A DNA stretch of 64,000 bases from Gliomastix tumulicola (taxonomy: Eukaryota; Ascomycota; Sordariomycetes; Hypocreales; Bionectriaceae). Location: positions 2,418,001 to 2,482,000 of the forward strand of contig BCHX01000004.1 in the NCBI GenBank assembly GCA_001599755.1, given 5' to 3'. Numbering within the stretch: position 1 is the stretch's first letter; every line of letters begins with the position of its first letter. The position numbers were made by a program, and so were the translations under genes. Below, in pieces: positions 1-10,180 of the stretch. The notes beneath the pieces are model-generated. The model was given only the letters and a program-made list of their open reading frames with translations. It was not told where the DNA came from and ran no database searches.

Positions 1-1874
1 ATTTACTCGATGTGTGGCTACGACATGCTTGAAGTTTGAGGGAGATGTGTCCAACATGAAGACATGGGAACTACGTGTTGGCATTGCTCGATACCACCAT
101 CCGGCTGTATTGCCCTGGTTACGGATAAAAGCTACCAAGCCTGTCTCCAGGCAGCTTCATAGGGAGGTAGCATTGATAGATAGGTAGCTGGATATGAGAT
201 GATTGAGGCTGTCCCATCCGGCGCCTCTTGCACCGTCACCCGAAGGTCACCCTCCGCCACGGGAGCTGACACTCGCCCCCTGCCCCTAAGCCTGTCGAGC
301 AAGAACCGGAGCGAAGGCTAGCGTGTCTCCCGCTGATTGCGGGGAGCGATGCAGATCCGGGGGAGGTTCAAGAGGAGTGAGGGGGTTCTCTCTGTATGTT
401 GATTGCCTAGTTAGTTGATCGGGGTAAGCGATTCCGAATCCAGAACTTGTGGAAGGGCGAATGCAACATGGACTTGGAGGGTGAGGGACGGATGGGTCTT
501 TCTTCCCCATATGCATGCTGCCTGCATTGGCAAGGGTATGCCTGCTGGATGCTCGTGCAGATATTGACTGCCGGCTCTTTGACAAGTGTCACTTCCTCGC
601 ATTCCGTCTGTAAGATGCTGATACCTGCTTGAGGACAGCAACGCAAGAGTACTTCTGCTCGCGTATGACCGTGATATAGGGACTTAGGTCGTGGAAGTCC
701 GGTCCGGCGCCGGAGCGGCCAGGTCAAAGGATCCACACCTCCGAAGCGGACGCACAGAATCACGCACCAGCAGTATTGGAGGCCACGAAGGTTTGGGCCG
801 GAGAAACAAAGAATGGGCTGCTCCCCGGCCTCGGCTTGCTGGATGGCACGGCTCAATGGTGTGCTGATTCCGTGGTTGGCCCGTCCTTTGTCATGATGCG
901 AGAGTGATGACGCTTTGAGCGCTGATCGTCCGACGCCGTGTCTGAGTGATGAGTGGAGGAGGCTGTTCGTACCGGTCGAACCACTCTATGTGTCATGAAT
1001 TAACATAGGACACCAAAGTCTTGGAAGCCATCCCATTGTCGTGAATGGTATCTTGTATCTCTATGAGTACTATAGGTAGTGCCGTGTTCAAGACGATTCT
1101 CCGCCACCGGCAACCCCTCTTTTGCTAGCGGAGAGCAAGAGGGGAAGGCGCTCCAATTGTCGTAGGGACCGTCAGTCGGTCACTCTCGAATGGACGGAAA
1201 ACGGCGCAAGCAGCAGCGTCCATCAGAGCTGCTTCTGTCTGCTCCGGACAGCACGGCCCCGTCCGTCACATGCGAGTTGTAGTATCATCGCCTCCCCAGA
1301 CGTGCAGATGATGGTGAGCCAGAGCGGTGGATCGGGGGACCGACGCTACCAGAGGCTATTCGAGGACGAACGACAGCAGTTCGCGAGCAGCTCCATTGAC
1401 GCTCCATTGACAGACGCTGATCACGCCATGTGCTCGCGAGTTAGTGGCCAGTAATTGCCAGCAGCGACCAGTAAGAAGGGGCGAGTCATCAAGTTTGCTC
1501 TGTTTTCGGTGGGACGCTGGACGGGCTAGAACTCAGTTCAGTGTCGCTTGCCCAGGCCTTTAAGTGGGGCATCGCCCATTTTGCAACGGCCAGTCCGCCC
1601 TTCTTCTGCCCCGAATCTCTTTTTCTTTCTCCTCCACGCCACCTGTCACTGTCACCGACAACCAACGAGTCAATCCGTCCGCACGCTGCATTTCGCACGC
1701 AACCGCAAGCCTCGACGTCAACATCACCGCGCAAAGCTACCCAGCTCCCTCTACCATCGCAACCAAGACCGTCTCTCCGCATCTCGCACGCACAACGAAC
1801 GGCGCTGCCCAACCACACTCCCACAACCATCACCCGAACCAACTCCCAAGCCCAACCCCTTCAACACCACAGCA
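1..1874. other. Intergenic/5' region, no supported gene
   Basis: The short open frames here (for example on the plus strand at 1122-1454) have no recognisable domain, no splice pattern and a composition like non-coding sequence. The last 300-400 bases are rich in C, T and ACAACC-type motifs, as in fungal 5' leaders, and are probably the long leader of the antizyme gene that starts at 1875. Nothing else is seen. Confidence 0.5.
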
Positions 1875-2821
1875 ATGGCGACGATGTGTAGTTCCAGTCA
1901 CAATTTAAGTAATTACCACGGCGAGGACGTCGTCCGACAGGTCAATGTCCTTGCCTCCTGCTACCTCGTCGACGCCACCTCCCACCTCAAGGGCCTCCAC
2001 TACTGCACTACCCCGGCTGCAGGGGCCGAGTGGTATTCCTGAGGTCCCTTCCTCAGGACTACCCTCTCCGCCAACAAGCCCCCCCCTCGCCGCACTGACC
2101 TCGTCGAACGAGCTCGCCCTTCTGCCCAAGCAGAAGAAGCGCGAGATGCCAGGTCGTCGCCTGGCCCGGCGAGGGGGGGCAGCACTTTCGATCAGGGAAG
2201 AATGTGAGAGATTCTTCTGCGAGCCCATGAAGACGGCATTCCTTGGTGAGAGGAACCCGTCGATGCATGGCTCCGGCTCATCGAGTGCTTTATTACCGAC
2301 ACCGCCGCCCGACGACCAGTTCCCGGATGCCTTCCGTGACGTGGCCGGGCCCCCCGACGCCGCCGCGAAGCCCCAGGGTTTCGCCGTCGAGGCCTGGATG
2401 GAGCTCTGGGACTACGCCGGCGGCGCGAGCTTCCGCGCCTTCGTCGTCAACAACGGCGAGGAGACTTCGCTCTTTGTCTTCTTCGACGTTCAAGGCGTCT
2501 TGGGCAGAGACTTGAAGAAAGCGTAAGAATTCTTCCCTCGCCCCCCTCTTTCGCCCCCGGCCATCTGGCCTTACTTACTGCCTGAATATGCTGACATGTT
2601 TTGCCCGTATTAGTCTTATGGCTCTGATAGAGCTTGCCGAAGGCCCTCTGGGCTGTTCGCACATTGTGACTTGTATCGACCGCCGCATGCCGGTCGAGGA
2701 GACTGTTGAGTTGACCAAGAGCCTGCAGTGGGTGGGTTTCGAGATGACCACCCTCGACTACTGGACAGGTGATCTTGACGTGACCAGCCCGAACTGGGTT
2801 TTCATGGGAATGGAGGTCTAA
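1875..2821 (+). CDS. Ornithine decarboxylase antizyme, made by +1 ribosomal frameshifting
   Basis: Antizyme binds ornithine decarboxylase, delivers it to the proteasome without ubiquitin and limits polyamine uptake. It is read from two overlapping frames. ORF1 runs 1875-2039 (55 codons) and ends at TCC TGA. Skipping T2040 enters the second frame at GAG (2041), which continues to 2522. An intron (2523-2613, GTAAGA...TGCTGAC...TTAG) follows, and exon 2 (2614-2821) ends in TAA. Predicted length is about 284 residues, a normal size for the family. The C-terminal half shows the antizyme fold signature: IELAEGPLGCSHIVTCID, then WVGFEMTTLDYW, ending WVFMGMEV. The ORF1 start was chosen as the ATG with a purine at -3; the frame is also open upstream to 1548, so a longer start is possible. 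Family knowledge: polyamines stimulate the frameshift and so close a feedback loop. Its neighbour HIS7 is convergent and unrelated. Confidence 0.9.
2037..2042 (+). promoter_or_regulatory. Programmed +1 frameshift site UCC-UGA of antizyme
   Basis: TCC (2037-2039) is followed by the ORF1 stop TGA (2040-2042). The +1 frame (GAG GTC CCT...) continues straight into the antizyme domain. UCC UGA is the shift site known in many animal and fungal antizyme mRNAs. The stop is therefore a recoding signal and not a nonsense mutation. Confidence 0.9.
2037..2058 (+). repeat. Perfect inverted repeat overlapping the frameshift site
   Basis: TCCTGAGG (2037-2044) and CCTCAGGA (2051-2058) are exact reverse complements separated by the six bases TCCCTT. 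In RNA this could form an 8-bp hairpin whose 5' arm contains both the slip codon and the stop. Seen directly in the sequence; any role in recoding is inference. Confidence 0.6.
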
Positions 2822-3163
2822 AATTCTTTCTAAGCAACATGTCTCTTTGGGAGGGTCTCTGCAATTCTTCTGATTGGTTTCTAGGTTTTGCATTTGGCTT
2901 GGCGTCTTCTCATGATTTCAGTCTTGCTCTTCCGCTTCGGTTTTGCAATTCCGTCCAGTTTCAGTTGCATCGTTAGTAGTCTGTTTTCGTTTCACGTTTC
3001 TTTGGTGGTACTCTCCTCTGATTAGTCTAACATACGAAACTGCCTCAATATCAACTCTTTCTCATGCTTTTCGGTACGAGCTGATTCGTAGTGACTAGTT
3101 GTAGATGTCCATCCATCGTACACTTCTATTTAGTTTAGTCTATCAAGGAACTTTTCATCTATA
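2822..3163. other. Convergent 3' region between antizyme and HIS7
   Basis: T-rich sequence holding the 3' untranslated regions of two convergent genes. No open frame of interest, no RNA gene and no repeat were seen. Confidence 0.6.
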
Positions 3164-4906
3164 TCAGATCGCCTCTTCGTACTGTCGTACTACCAAGCCC
3201 TTCTCCTGCAGATAGTCCTTCACCTGCTTGACGGTGTACTCTCCCCTGTGGAACATGCCCGCGCCCAGTGCGGCATCCGTCCTCGTCTCCCGGAAGACCT
3301 CCTCGAAGTGTCCCGGGACGCCCGCCCCGCTGGACGCGATGACGGGGATCTTGATGGCCGCCTTGACCTGGTCGATGAGCTCCAGGTCGAAGCCGCTGTT
3401 GGTCCCGTCCTTGTCGATGCAGTTGAGGAGGATCTCGCCGGCGCCCATGGCCTCGACGGCCTGCACGAGCTCCACGACGTCCATGTCGCGCGTCTCGCGG
3501 CCGCCCTTGATCGTGCAGGCGTACCAGCAGAAGCGCTCGCCCCGCGGGCCCGGGTATCTCGTCTCGATGATGGCGTGGCGCGTGGCGTCCTCCTTGGGCA
3601 CGTAGACGCGCTTCGGGTCGATGCTGACGACGACGGCCTGGTTGCCGTAGGCTTTGGAGATCTGCTCGATGGCCGTGTTGCCGAAGAGCCGTTTGCCCAG
3701 GGAGTAGTACTCCTCGGCGGCGAGGACGGCGTCGGAGCCGATGGAGACCTTGTCGGCGCCGGACTTGAAGTACATGGTGGCGATCTCGAGGGCAGACACT
3801 TTGGTGCCGTCCGTGTCGACGGTGTCGCGGATGCCGCCGCCGATGGTGAGCGGCACGAAGACGGTGCGCGACGTCTGCCGCAGGATCTCGAGCATGGGGA
3901 GGTCTGCGAGCGGGCAGTCGCGGAAGGACGTGATGTTGAGGAACGTGACCTCGTCGGCGCCGTGCTCGTAGTACCGCTTGGCCAGCTCGACGGGCTTGCC
4001 GAGGTTGCGCACGTTGCGGTCGGAGCCCTTCTCACGGACATCGTACTGATCACCCTTTGTCACGACGAGGTCACCCTGGTCGTTGGTGCGCACGTCAAGA
4101 CACGCGATGACTCGTCTCGTCAGCCCGTCCGCAAAGCTGCCCGCGTCCGTCGAGACCGTCTTCGGCGGACCGAGCGCCTTCGCGCCCTCCCCCGTCAGGA
4201 ACGACCGGATCGTGCGCAGACCAGCAGCGCCCGACTTCTCCGGATGGAACTGCGTCGCATACACGTTCCCCCGCGCGACGGCACCGACAAACGTCTCCCC
4301 GCCGTACGTCCCCGTCGCCACGGTCCACCCCTGCGCCTCGAGCTCCCCGGGCTTGTACGCATCCCGGTACGCGTGCACGTAGTAGTACTTGGACTCCGGC
4401 CGCAGGTCGTACACGGCGCTCCCCTCGGCCGTCCGCGCGCTGTTCCACCCGATGTGCGGCACGGCCTTGTCCGCGTCGTCGAAGCGGCCGAGCGAGGAGT
4501 GGATGACGCCCAGGCCGGGGACGTCCGGGTCCTCGACGGAGCCCTCGAAGAGCGCCTGCAGGCCGACGCAGATGCCCATGAAGGGCTTGCCGGCGTCGAT
4601 GTGCTGGCGGAGGGCGGGGAGGTAGCCGGCCTGGGCGAGCTGGGAGAGGCAGTGGCCGAAGTGGCCTACGCCGGGGAGGATGAGCTTCTGTAGGAGGGAA
4701 GAAAGAAGGGATGTCAGTAATAAGCCTCTTTGGTTGATCATCAGGGAGAATGTAAGGAATTGATTGAAGTCGCATTTTCGTACCTCCGCCTTCGGGACAT
4801 CTTCAGGTGATCGCACCCAGTCCACTTCGTATCCGGACTTCTCAATGGCATTGACCAAGCTTCTAACGTTGCCGGCGACGTAGTCTAGTAGGTGAACGGT
4901 AGGCAT
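3164..4906 (-). CDS. HIS7: Imidazole glycerol phosphate synthase (glutamine amidotransferase-cyclase)
   Basis: A bifunctional HisH-HisF enzyme that converts PRFAR plus glutamine to IGP and AICAR in histidine biosynthesis. Two exons: 4906-4784 and 4687-3164, with intron 4783-4688 (GTACG...CTACAG). The spliced product is 548 residues, close to the 552 of yeast His7. The N-terminal class I amidotransferase domain shows PGVGHFGHC, the nucleophile cysteine in MGICVGLQ (C81) and the His/Glu of ATQFHPEKSG. The C-terminal TIM barrel begins at RRVIACLDVR and carries LTIGGGIRD, GADKVSIGSDAV, SIDPKRVYV, DKDGTNSGFD and VIASSGAG. The 96-nt intron is a multiple of three and has no stop, so an unspliced transcript would stay in frame with 32 extra residues just before the amidotransferase glycine loop; the family alignment argues that the spliced form is the enzyme. 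Confidence 0.97.
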   Translation of the reverse strand: MPTVHLLDYVAGNVRSLVNAIEKSGYEVDWVRSPEDVPKAEVRKCDFNQFLTFSLMINQRGLLLTSLLSSLLQKLILPGVGHFGHCLSQLAQAGYLPALRQHIDAGKPFMGICVGLQALFEGSVEDPDVPGLGVIHSSLGRFDDADKAVPHIGWNSARTAEGSAVYDLRPESKYYYVHAYRDAYKPGELEAQGWTVATGTYGGETFVGAVARGNVYATQFHPEKSGAAGLRTIRSFLTGEGAKALGPPKTVSTDAGSFADGLTRRVIACLDVRTNDQGDLVVTKGDQYDVREKGSDRNVRNLGKPVELAKRYYEHGADEVTFLNITSFRDCPLADLPMLEILRQTSRTVFVPLTIGGGIRDTVDTDGTKVSALEIATMYFKSGADKVSIGSDAVLAAEEYYSLGKRLFGNTAIEQISKAYGNQAVVVSIDPKRVYVPKEDATRHAIIETRYPGPRGERFCWYACTIKGGRETRDMDVVELVQAVEAMGAGEILLNCIDKDGTNSGFDLELIDQVKAAIKIPVIASSGAGVPGHFEEVFRETRTDAALGAGMFHRGEYTVKQVKDYLQEKGLVVRQYEEAI

Positions 4907-5273
4907 CTTTGCCGTTGGAAAGTCGAGGAGCTGCCGTGCGATCCTCGTAAATAGAGAAAAGAACGAAAGCGAGGGTAGGAATTAAGTTCGACGGAGGGAA
5001 GCACTGTCAAGGGTCCTAGTAAACAGTATCAAGAAAGGGAGGACATGGCAAGTCGAGACGGCATTGGTGAACAAGGAGGTAGTTATATCGAGGAAAGGTG
5101 AGTCAAAACAAATGCCCCTTCAGCGAGAGAGGAGACCAGAAAGGTTCCAAAGGTGCCTCAAGCCACTCCGTCCCAGGACCGACGAGTCACAGTCATCCGA
5201 ATATGGACTCGACGAGCACCATTGCGATAGCGGGGCATCTTTTTTCTTTACCCCTCCAAGGGCCCTGATCCCG
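4907..5273. other. HIS7 upstream region, left flank of the retrotransposon
   Basis: The upstream region of HIS7 (minus strand). It ends at the TCCCG target duplication (5269-5273). The short open frames here look random. It was once continuous with the sequence at 12374 onward. Confidence 0.6.
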
Positions 5274-5433
5274 TGCAGCATTATGCGGCCCTCGATGCGT
5301 TGTAAAAGCCTTGAATTGCTACAAATGAAATAGCGCACCGATTGTGTGCATATCTAGTGTGTGTGGGGCTAGGGCTCTCCATCGGCCAATCAGGCGCGCC
5401 GTTCCACCTTACAATACGCGCTCAACTTCAATA
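5274..5433 (-). repeat. 3' LTR of the copia element
   Basis: 160 bp, starting TG on the plus strand and ending TA where the other copy ends CA. It differs from the LTR at 12209-12368 at three positions, all C/T. Upstream flank is the target duplication TCCCG. Near identity suggests a fairly recent insertion once RIP-like transitions are discounted. Confidence 0.93.
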
Positions 5434-5445
5434 CACCCCCCAATC
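5434..5445 (-). other. Polypurine tract of the copia element
   Basis: Read on the minus strand the sequence next to the 3' LTR is GATTGGGGGGTG, a purine-rich run where plus-strand DNA synthesis would be primed. Placement directly beside the LTR is the main evidence. Confidence 0.6.
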
Positions 5446-5653
5446 AATGGCCTCCAGCCGATCAGGTGGATCCGATTGAGTGAAGCTATTCAGAAGTGTT
5501 CCGGCCGTATTATTGTGCTTTCGCGCGGCCCTTCCAACCTCAATTGACTCTTCCGACTGTAAATAAGAGCCGTAGATTCGCAATCAATGAGTGTATGAAT
5601 CTGAGGCGCTTCCATCCCATCTATTGTGAGCGCTGTGGCCCACAAATTGCAGG

Positions 5654-5660
5654 TATAAAA
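5654..5660 (+). promoter_or_regulatory. TATA box of the element-borne plus-strand gene
   Basis: TATAAAA about 130 bases upstream of the ATG at 5791, followed by a pyrimidine-rich leader with CTCTCTCTCTCTTTCT and a good start context CGCCATGG. This is the layout of a typical fungal pol II promoter, inside the retrotransposon and opposite to gag-pol. Confidence 0.5.
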
Positions 5661-5790
5661 GGTAGCTGATTTCCCAACTTCTGACCTCTTGATTCCTTCC
5701 CTCTTCATACCTCATCGCCAACCTCGCCGCTGCTGCGCTCCTCTCTCTCTCTTTCTAAGCTCTTGTTCTCTCTTCGAGCACTCCATCGCC

Positions 5791-6361
5791 ATGGCTGACG
5801 ACACTCCCGCGCCTCCCTCTGATGGCGAGTCAGAGAGTTCTCTGTCCTCGGCCCCCCGCGAGGTACATCCTTTCCCGCCTGATTTGTATGCGTCGTGAGG
5901 TATCTTGAGGTGCTGACCGGTTGTTTTTGAACAGTCCCCGCCATTGCCGGACTCCCTCCCTTGTCTCGAGCCCTGTCACAACTGTGTTTGGGCGGTGTTC
6001 TCTGGTCGGCGCCTGGAGATCTCCTGTTCTGAGTGGACTCGCCTTTCCTCTCGCGACACAAAGCTTGGCTGCGACGAATGCAAGTCGAATCACCACTCCT
6101 GTCTGCCTCTGTAAGTGCGCTCGTAGTATCTGAAGATGCTTAAAACGCTAATAAATGTCAAGGCATCCTATCCTCCGGCTGCTCTACTATATCCTTCGTG
6201 ATGAGCTCCCGCAGTATCGCCGCGTCAATAATAAGATTGACGACAAGGAATATTTTAAGCTTCGTATAACTTTTAAGTATCTGTGCACTATCCTCGAGAC
6301 CTCGGGCAATATGTATGATGCTTGCGAGCTTGAGATTAATGGATTCCAGGCGTTGATTTGA
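5791..6361 (+). CDS. Cys-rich protein encoded antisense inside the copia element
   Basis: Three exons are read: 5791-5862, 5935-6110 and 6163-6361. The introns (72 and 52 nt) have GT/AG ends and good branch sites (TGCTGACC, CGCTAATA). The 148-residue product has an acidic Ser-rich start (MADDTPAPPSDGES), then a cysteine cluster CLEPCHNC ... SCSEW ... GCDECKSNHHSC, then a helical segment HPILRLLYYILRDELPQYRR. It resembles, from memory only, lineage-specific ascomycete proteins with a CxxC..CxxC..C domain followed by helices. After the TGA at 6359-6361 the same frame stays open for 42 more codons with charged heptads (LEAEVTVKEEEFEELKAEM) to a TAA near 6490. The TGA may therefore be a C-to-T change of CGA and the original protein about 191 residues. 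It has no homology to gag or pol that I recognise. It could be captured host DNA or a normal accessory gene of this element family. Confidence 0.6.
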
Positions 6362-6753
6362 TCCCTCAACACTGATCTTGTTAATCTTGAGGCTGAAGTT
6401 ACCGTGAAGGAGGAGGAGTTTGAGGAGTTGAAGGCTGAGATGAGTGGGCTTCGGAAGCGTAAGGCGTCTGACATGGCTGGTCCCGTGTAAAACAATGCGG
6501 AGATGAAGAAGAGGCTGAAGGCTAGCCTCGGGGTGGTGATTGACGCGGTGGTACCTTGATTCTGGTTGATTTGGTGGTGTTTTGAGTAAATATTAGGTAC
6601 CCTTTGGTTGGCTGGCCTTCTGAAATTGACTCCTTGACTTCTTCAATACTCCCTTGATTTCTTTTGCTTCCATCTGTTTTGCTTGAAGTGCCTTGTAACC
6701 GCTCTTAGGTTGTTGTTCCAACTCCTGAATCCCCCTGCAGGTTCTCCAGATTT

Positions 6754-7824
6754 TTAAGCGCTGATTTCAAACACTAGATCTGAAGTATCTGGATGACTGA
6801 TTCCCTTGGGGATTCCTCTGGTTTGAAGTGCTTCCCTGACTCTCTCGATGTCTTTAAGACTAACCAAGGTCTTGAAGCGCTTGAACTTCTGTTGATCCAA
6901 GCTCTTTGTAAGCCTATCAGCAGGCATCTCCGCTGTAGATAGGTAGGTCACATCAAATGTGCTACGCTTGTATTCTTGGCGTAACCATATGTTGTGTATA
7001 TTAACGTGCCTCAGCTGTGTGTTCACTCGCTTGTTCTCCCCTATAACTAGGCGGATGGTCTGCTGATTATCGTAAAATAGCTCCCAAGATACACCTAGAA
7101 TGAGCTTCAAATCCGCAAATAGTCGCTGGAAAGCAACCACTTCTTTTCTAAGCTTCAAGAGCGCCACAAGCTCTACTTCCGTTGTTGACGTTGAAACAGT
7201 GGATTGACGAGTTGCTTTCCACATGATAGGCCCTCCGTAGAGCATGATTAAATAGCCCTGTGAGCTCCTCCGGCTTTCAACGTCATCACCAAATAAGGCA
7301 TCGGAGGCGGCACAAAGTGCGTGTACTCCCTCCTCCATGCCGTATCTCAGGCCAACGCCGCTCGTAATGTACAGATAACAAAGCGTTTAATGAGCGTAAT
7401 AAAAGTGATTAGGTCCTGGATTCGTCAAATACTATGACAGCTTTGCGGCCGCGTATGCCACATTGATCTGGATCATGATCCCGGTGTACAGTATTGATCC
7501 AATCATCTCCTGATATAACTTGATGTCTTGCTTCGTTGCCACGCCCTCATAGCGCTTGAAATCTGCTATAGGTAGCGGTGTTGCTGGATAACCTCCCGCC
7601 TGATTGACCCTAAACCTAACCGCGATCTTCTTTATGTAGCTCTAATGGCTGAGATAGATCTGCTTAGTTTCTTGATCTCTTAGGATCTCAACGCCTAGGA
7701 ACTAATTGGCCTGTTCTATCTCGTGGACTTCATAGGTCTGCTTGAGCTTAGAGATCACTCTATCTGCTTGGCGCTTTTCTTCCGCCTTGAATAAGACCTT
7801 GATATCATCCATGAAAAAGATCAT
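6754..7824 (-). pseudogene. Copia RNase H and end of reverse transcriptase (broken)
   Basis: The C-terminal piece of the polyprotein. At about 7826-7800 (minus) the frame reads FFMDD, the counterpart of the YVDD catalytic box of reverse transcriptase. From 7338 to 6754 an uninterrupted 194-codon stretch carries the copia RNase H signature STSTTEVELVAL (usual STAEAEY) and NIHNIWLRQEYKRSTFDVTYL, ending in the terminal stop. Stops upstream and the altered YVDD show it is not functional. Confidence 0.85.
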
Positions 7825-8190
7825 AAATACATTACGCGCCTAAGAATAAGCTAAATAAGGCTCCTTATTGCTGATGATTAGGCTACATCTCCCTGTAAGC
7901 GTGTGGGATAGCTCCTTGTACCACAACTGAGGAGCATCCCTGAGCCCATAAAGAGCTTTCTTGAGGCGTATAACCTTCCCGGGCACCTTGAAGCCATCTG
8001 GCAATTCGCAGTAGACTGGTTCTCCTTTAGCGCTTAGTTCTGCGTTGAGGAAAGTGTTCTTGATGTCTAGTTGTGTAATCTCAAGATCCTGATGAGCCGC
8101 CAGTGCTATTGCTAGTTGAAAAACGTGCGCTGTGAGCGTTGTAGTATAGGTATTCTTGATTGCCTTGCTAATTTGAAGGTCGCCGTGCAT
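7825..8190 (-). pseudogene. Copia reverse transcriptase core (broken)
   Basis: Conserved blocks QLDIKNTFLNAEL and LKKALYGLRDAPQLWYKEL are clear relatives of the copia RT motifs (LDVKNAFLNG, LKKALYGLKQAPR.W). A stop at about 7840 separates it from the MDD box. Same frame as the rest of gag-pol. Confidence 0.85.
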
Positions 8191-9150
8191 ATAAATGCGT
8201 GCCTTGCATTTCGTGAGGAATCCGCGCTTATTGAACTTGTAGGTAAATACCTACTTTAATGGTATAGTGTTTTGAGTGGTCCTATTAACTTCCTCCCATG
8301 TGGCTTTATCTTGAAGGCTCTGTATCTTGTCCTTGGCTGCTTGAATAAAGTGCTTTGAGGCAGTGTGGTTTAAAATGTCCTTCCAGTTGCGCGGCGGCTT
8401 CACTAGATCGTTGCGGTGCATAGGTCTCCCTTGTGTTATCCTTGTTGAAACCCGCTGATCTCTAAGCGCGCTTGACGTATTATTTATTACAGAAAATAGT
8501 GTTCTGTAATCTTCAGGATTATTAACCTTGAATCCCTCATTGAATTCGTCGTCAGCGAGATAGTCATTGACTGTTGCCGCCTAGAAAAGGTTGAAAATAG
8601 CGTTGGAACTTGAGCCCTGTTGTGTATGGCGCTCTCTTTCCTTGACTGCTTTGCTGCTGTGATCTATTGTTAGGCCCTGTTCCACTCTCTTCTGAATCCT
8701 GCCACTCGCTCGCGATGGTTTGATGCTTGCTTTCAGCTTCTTTGGAGAGGGCAGCCTCATTATCTCTTGCGTAACTGTGGTTTCTCCCGTAGGGTTAGCT
8801 ACTTCCCTATGTGGAGTCTCTACAGCTTGCGCATCGTTTTGCAGTTGGCGTTGCTCTTCCAACATTGTCTGGGTAGTGGGGTTTTCAATAGGTCCTGGTG
8901 ATTTAACCTGTTCCTGCATCGTTGGCTTATTAAATGAGCTCTGGGACACATCCATAGCTGCTTCTGGATCTGGAGTGTGTCGAGGCGTCTGAAGTCCGCT
9001 AGCCACGGGACTGGGCGTGTGAGAATCCGCATCGTTTGGCTTTGAACCAATTGGCTCTGCCTGGTCATGAGCGTTACTTACCCCTGAGTTTAATGACTCC
9101 GACTCACTCGGTGGTAAACTCAGCGGTGTCTCCTCGTTGATATCCCTCAT
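8191..9150 (-). pseudogene. Copia polyprotein, integrase-RT linker (broken)
   Basis: In-frame Ser/Pro/Glu-rich sequence (PLSLPPSESESLNSG, SPVASGLQTPRHTPDPE) ending RASGRIQKRVEQ, followed by a stop at 8581. The low-complexity stretch between integrase and reverse transcriptase is typical of copia elements. No catalytic motif is expected here. Confidence 0.7.
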
Positions 9151-10180
9151 GAAGTCTAGAATGAGCTTGTGTTCTGCTTCTTCGAGGCGCTGGAAGTGAA
9201 TTTAGTCCTGTTCTAACTCAGCTGAATTGAGTGCGTCCGCTCCCTTAGCCTTGCTATCCTAGAAGATATCTTCGTTGAATTTAATATCCCGCGTGATAAT
9301 AACCTTTCTAAGCGTGGGCACCTATATCCGATATAGGTTGGATGCAATATATCTGACTAGATATCCTATGTGTGCCCTTGGCCTTGTTTTGTAGTGATGC
9401 TTCATCTTCCCTGCTGCGTAATCTTTATTAAGAGGATAGGCGCGGTATCTATATACATGCAGTTGTGACTAGTCTGGCTTGAGCTTAAATTGATCGTGAT
9501 GTTTGATCGGTAGAGACGTATGGTCACGCATCCAGCGGTTAAACGTCTTAATTGGCGATAGCTAATGTTGATGCCTGCTTGGACTTATATTGCTTATGTG
9601 TGCCCCTGCTTTCGTTGACTTAGGCTAGAGGTCCTTTGGTAGGCGTGCGCCTGCTAGTATAATGTTGCTCTTTTCAACTAATAGCTTCCTGGCTTGTTCT
9701 GCACCCCTGTTTGGTTTATGAGTGTTCGTAGGTGCTACTTCTAGGTTGATTCCGTTGGCCTTAGCCTATTCCTGGTATTTGCTTGGCTTTTCGTGCTTGA
9801 GGGAGATAACGCCTCTCTCTCCATTGTGCCTTAATTTGCATATCAAGAGGCTAAATTGGCGTCTAACCCACGCTTTAAATTGCTATAAAGTAGTGAAGAT
9901 AACCTCGCCGCTCTTGTTGGGTAGTGGGAAAGCGTATAGCAGGTTGTAGAACTCCTCGCGGATTACTAGTAAACACCTTGATCTGTTAAACCTAAGTTCA
10001 AACTCTTGAAGGTCCCAGAATATTTGATAGAAGGGCTGCGTGGAGCGGTTCTCTGATGTGTGGGCTGAGATGACTCTTGTTGCATAGACCTGCGCGCAGT
10101 GATTACAATTAATGCGCCTGATCCCTTGTATATCAACATTGTGGGCGTTCTTGACCAAGTGTTTGAGCGCTTTAGCACCT
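9151..10180 (-). pseudogene. Copia integrase (broken)
   Basis: A remnant of the zinc-binding end (INCNHCAQVYATR) and of the catalytic region (INLEVAPTNTHKPNRGAEQARK, compare the usual S-P-x-T-P-x-Q-N-G-x-A-E-R) lie in the gag-pol frame with stops at 9883 and about 9770. The expected acidic residues cannot all be found, in line with inactivation. Confidence 0.75.

Noticed and set aside
407..856. Frames in the first kilobase
   Set aside because: Short, overlapping in several frames, no features.
3248..4693. 481-codon open frame on the strand opposite to HIS7
   Set aside because: It mirrors the codon bias of HIS7, is rich in Ala/Arg/Val/Asp, has no domain, and HIS7 itself is certain.
6187..6495. 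Minus-strand frame opposite the element-borne gene
   Set aside because: It lies outside the gag-pol frame, after its terminal stop, and is explained as the complement of the plus-strand exon 3.
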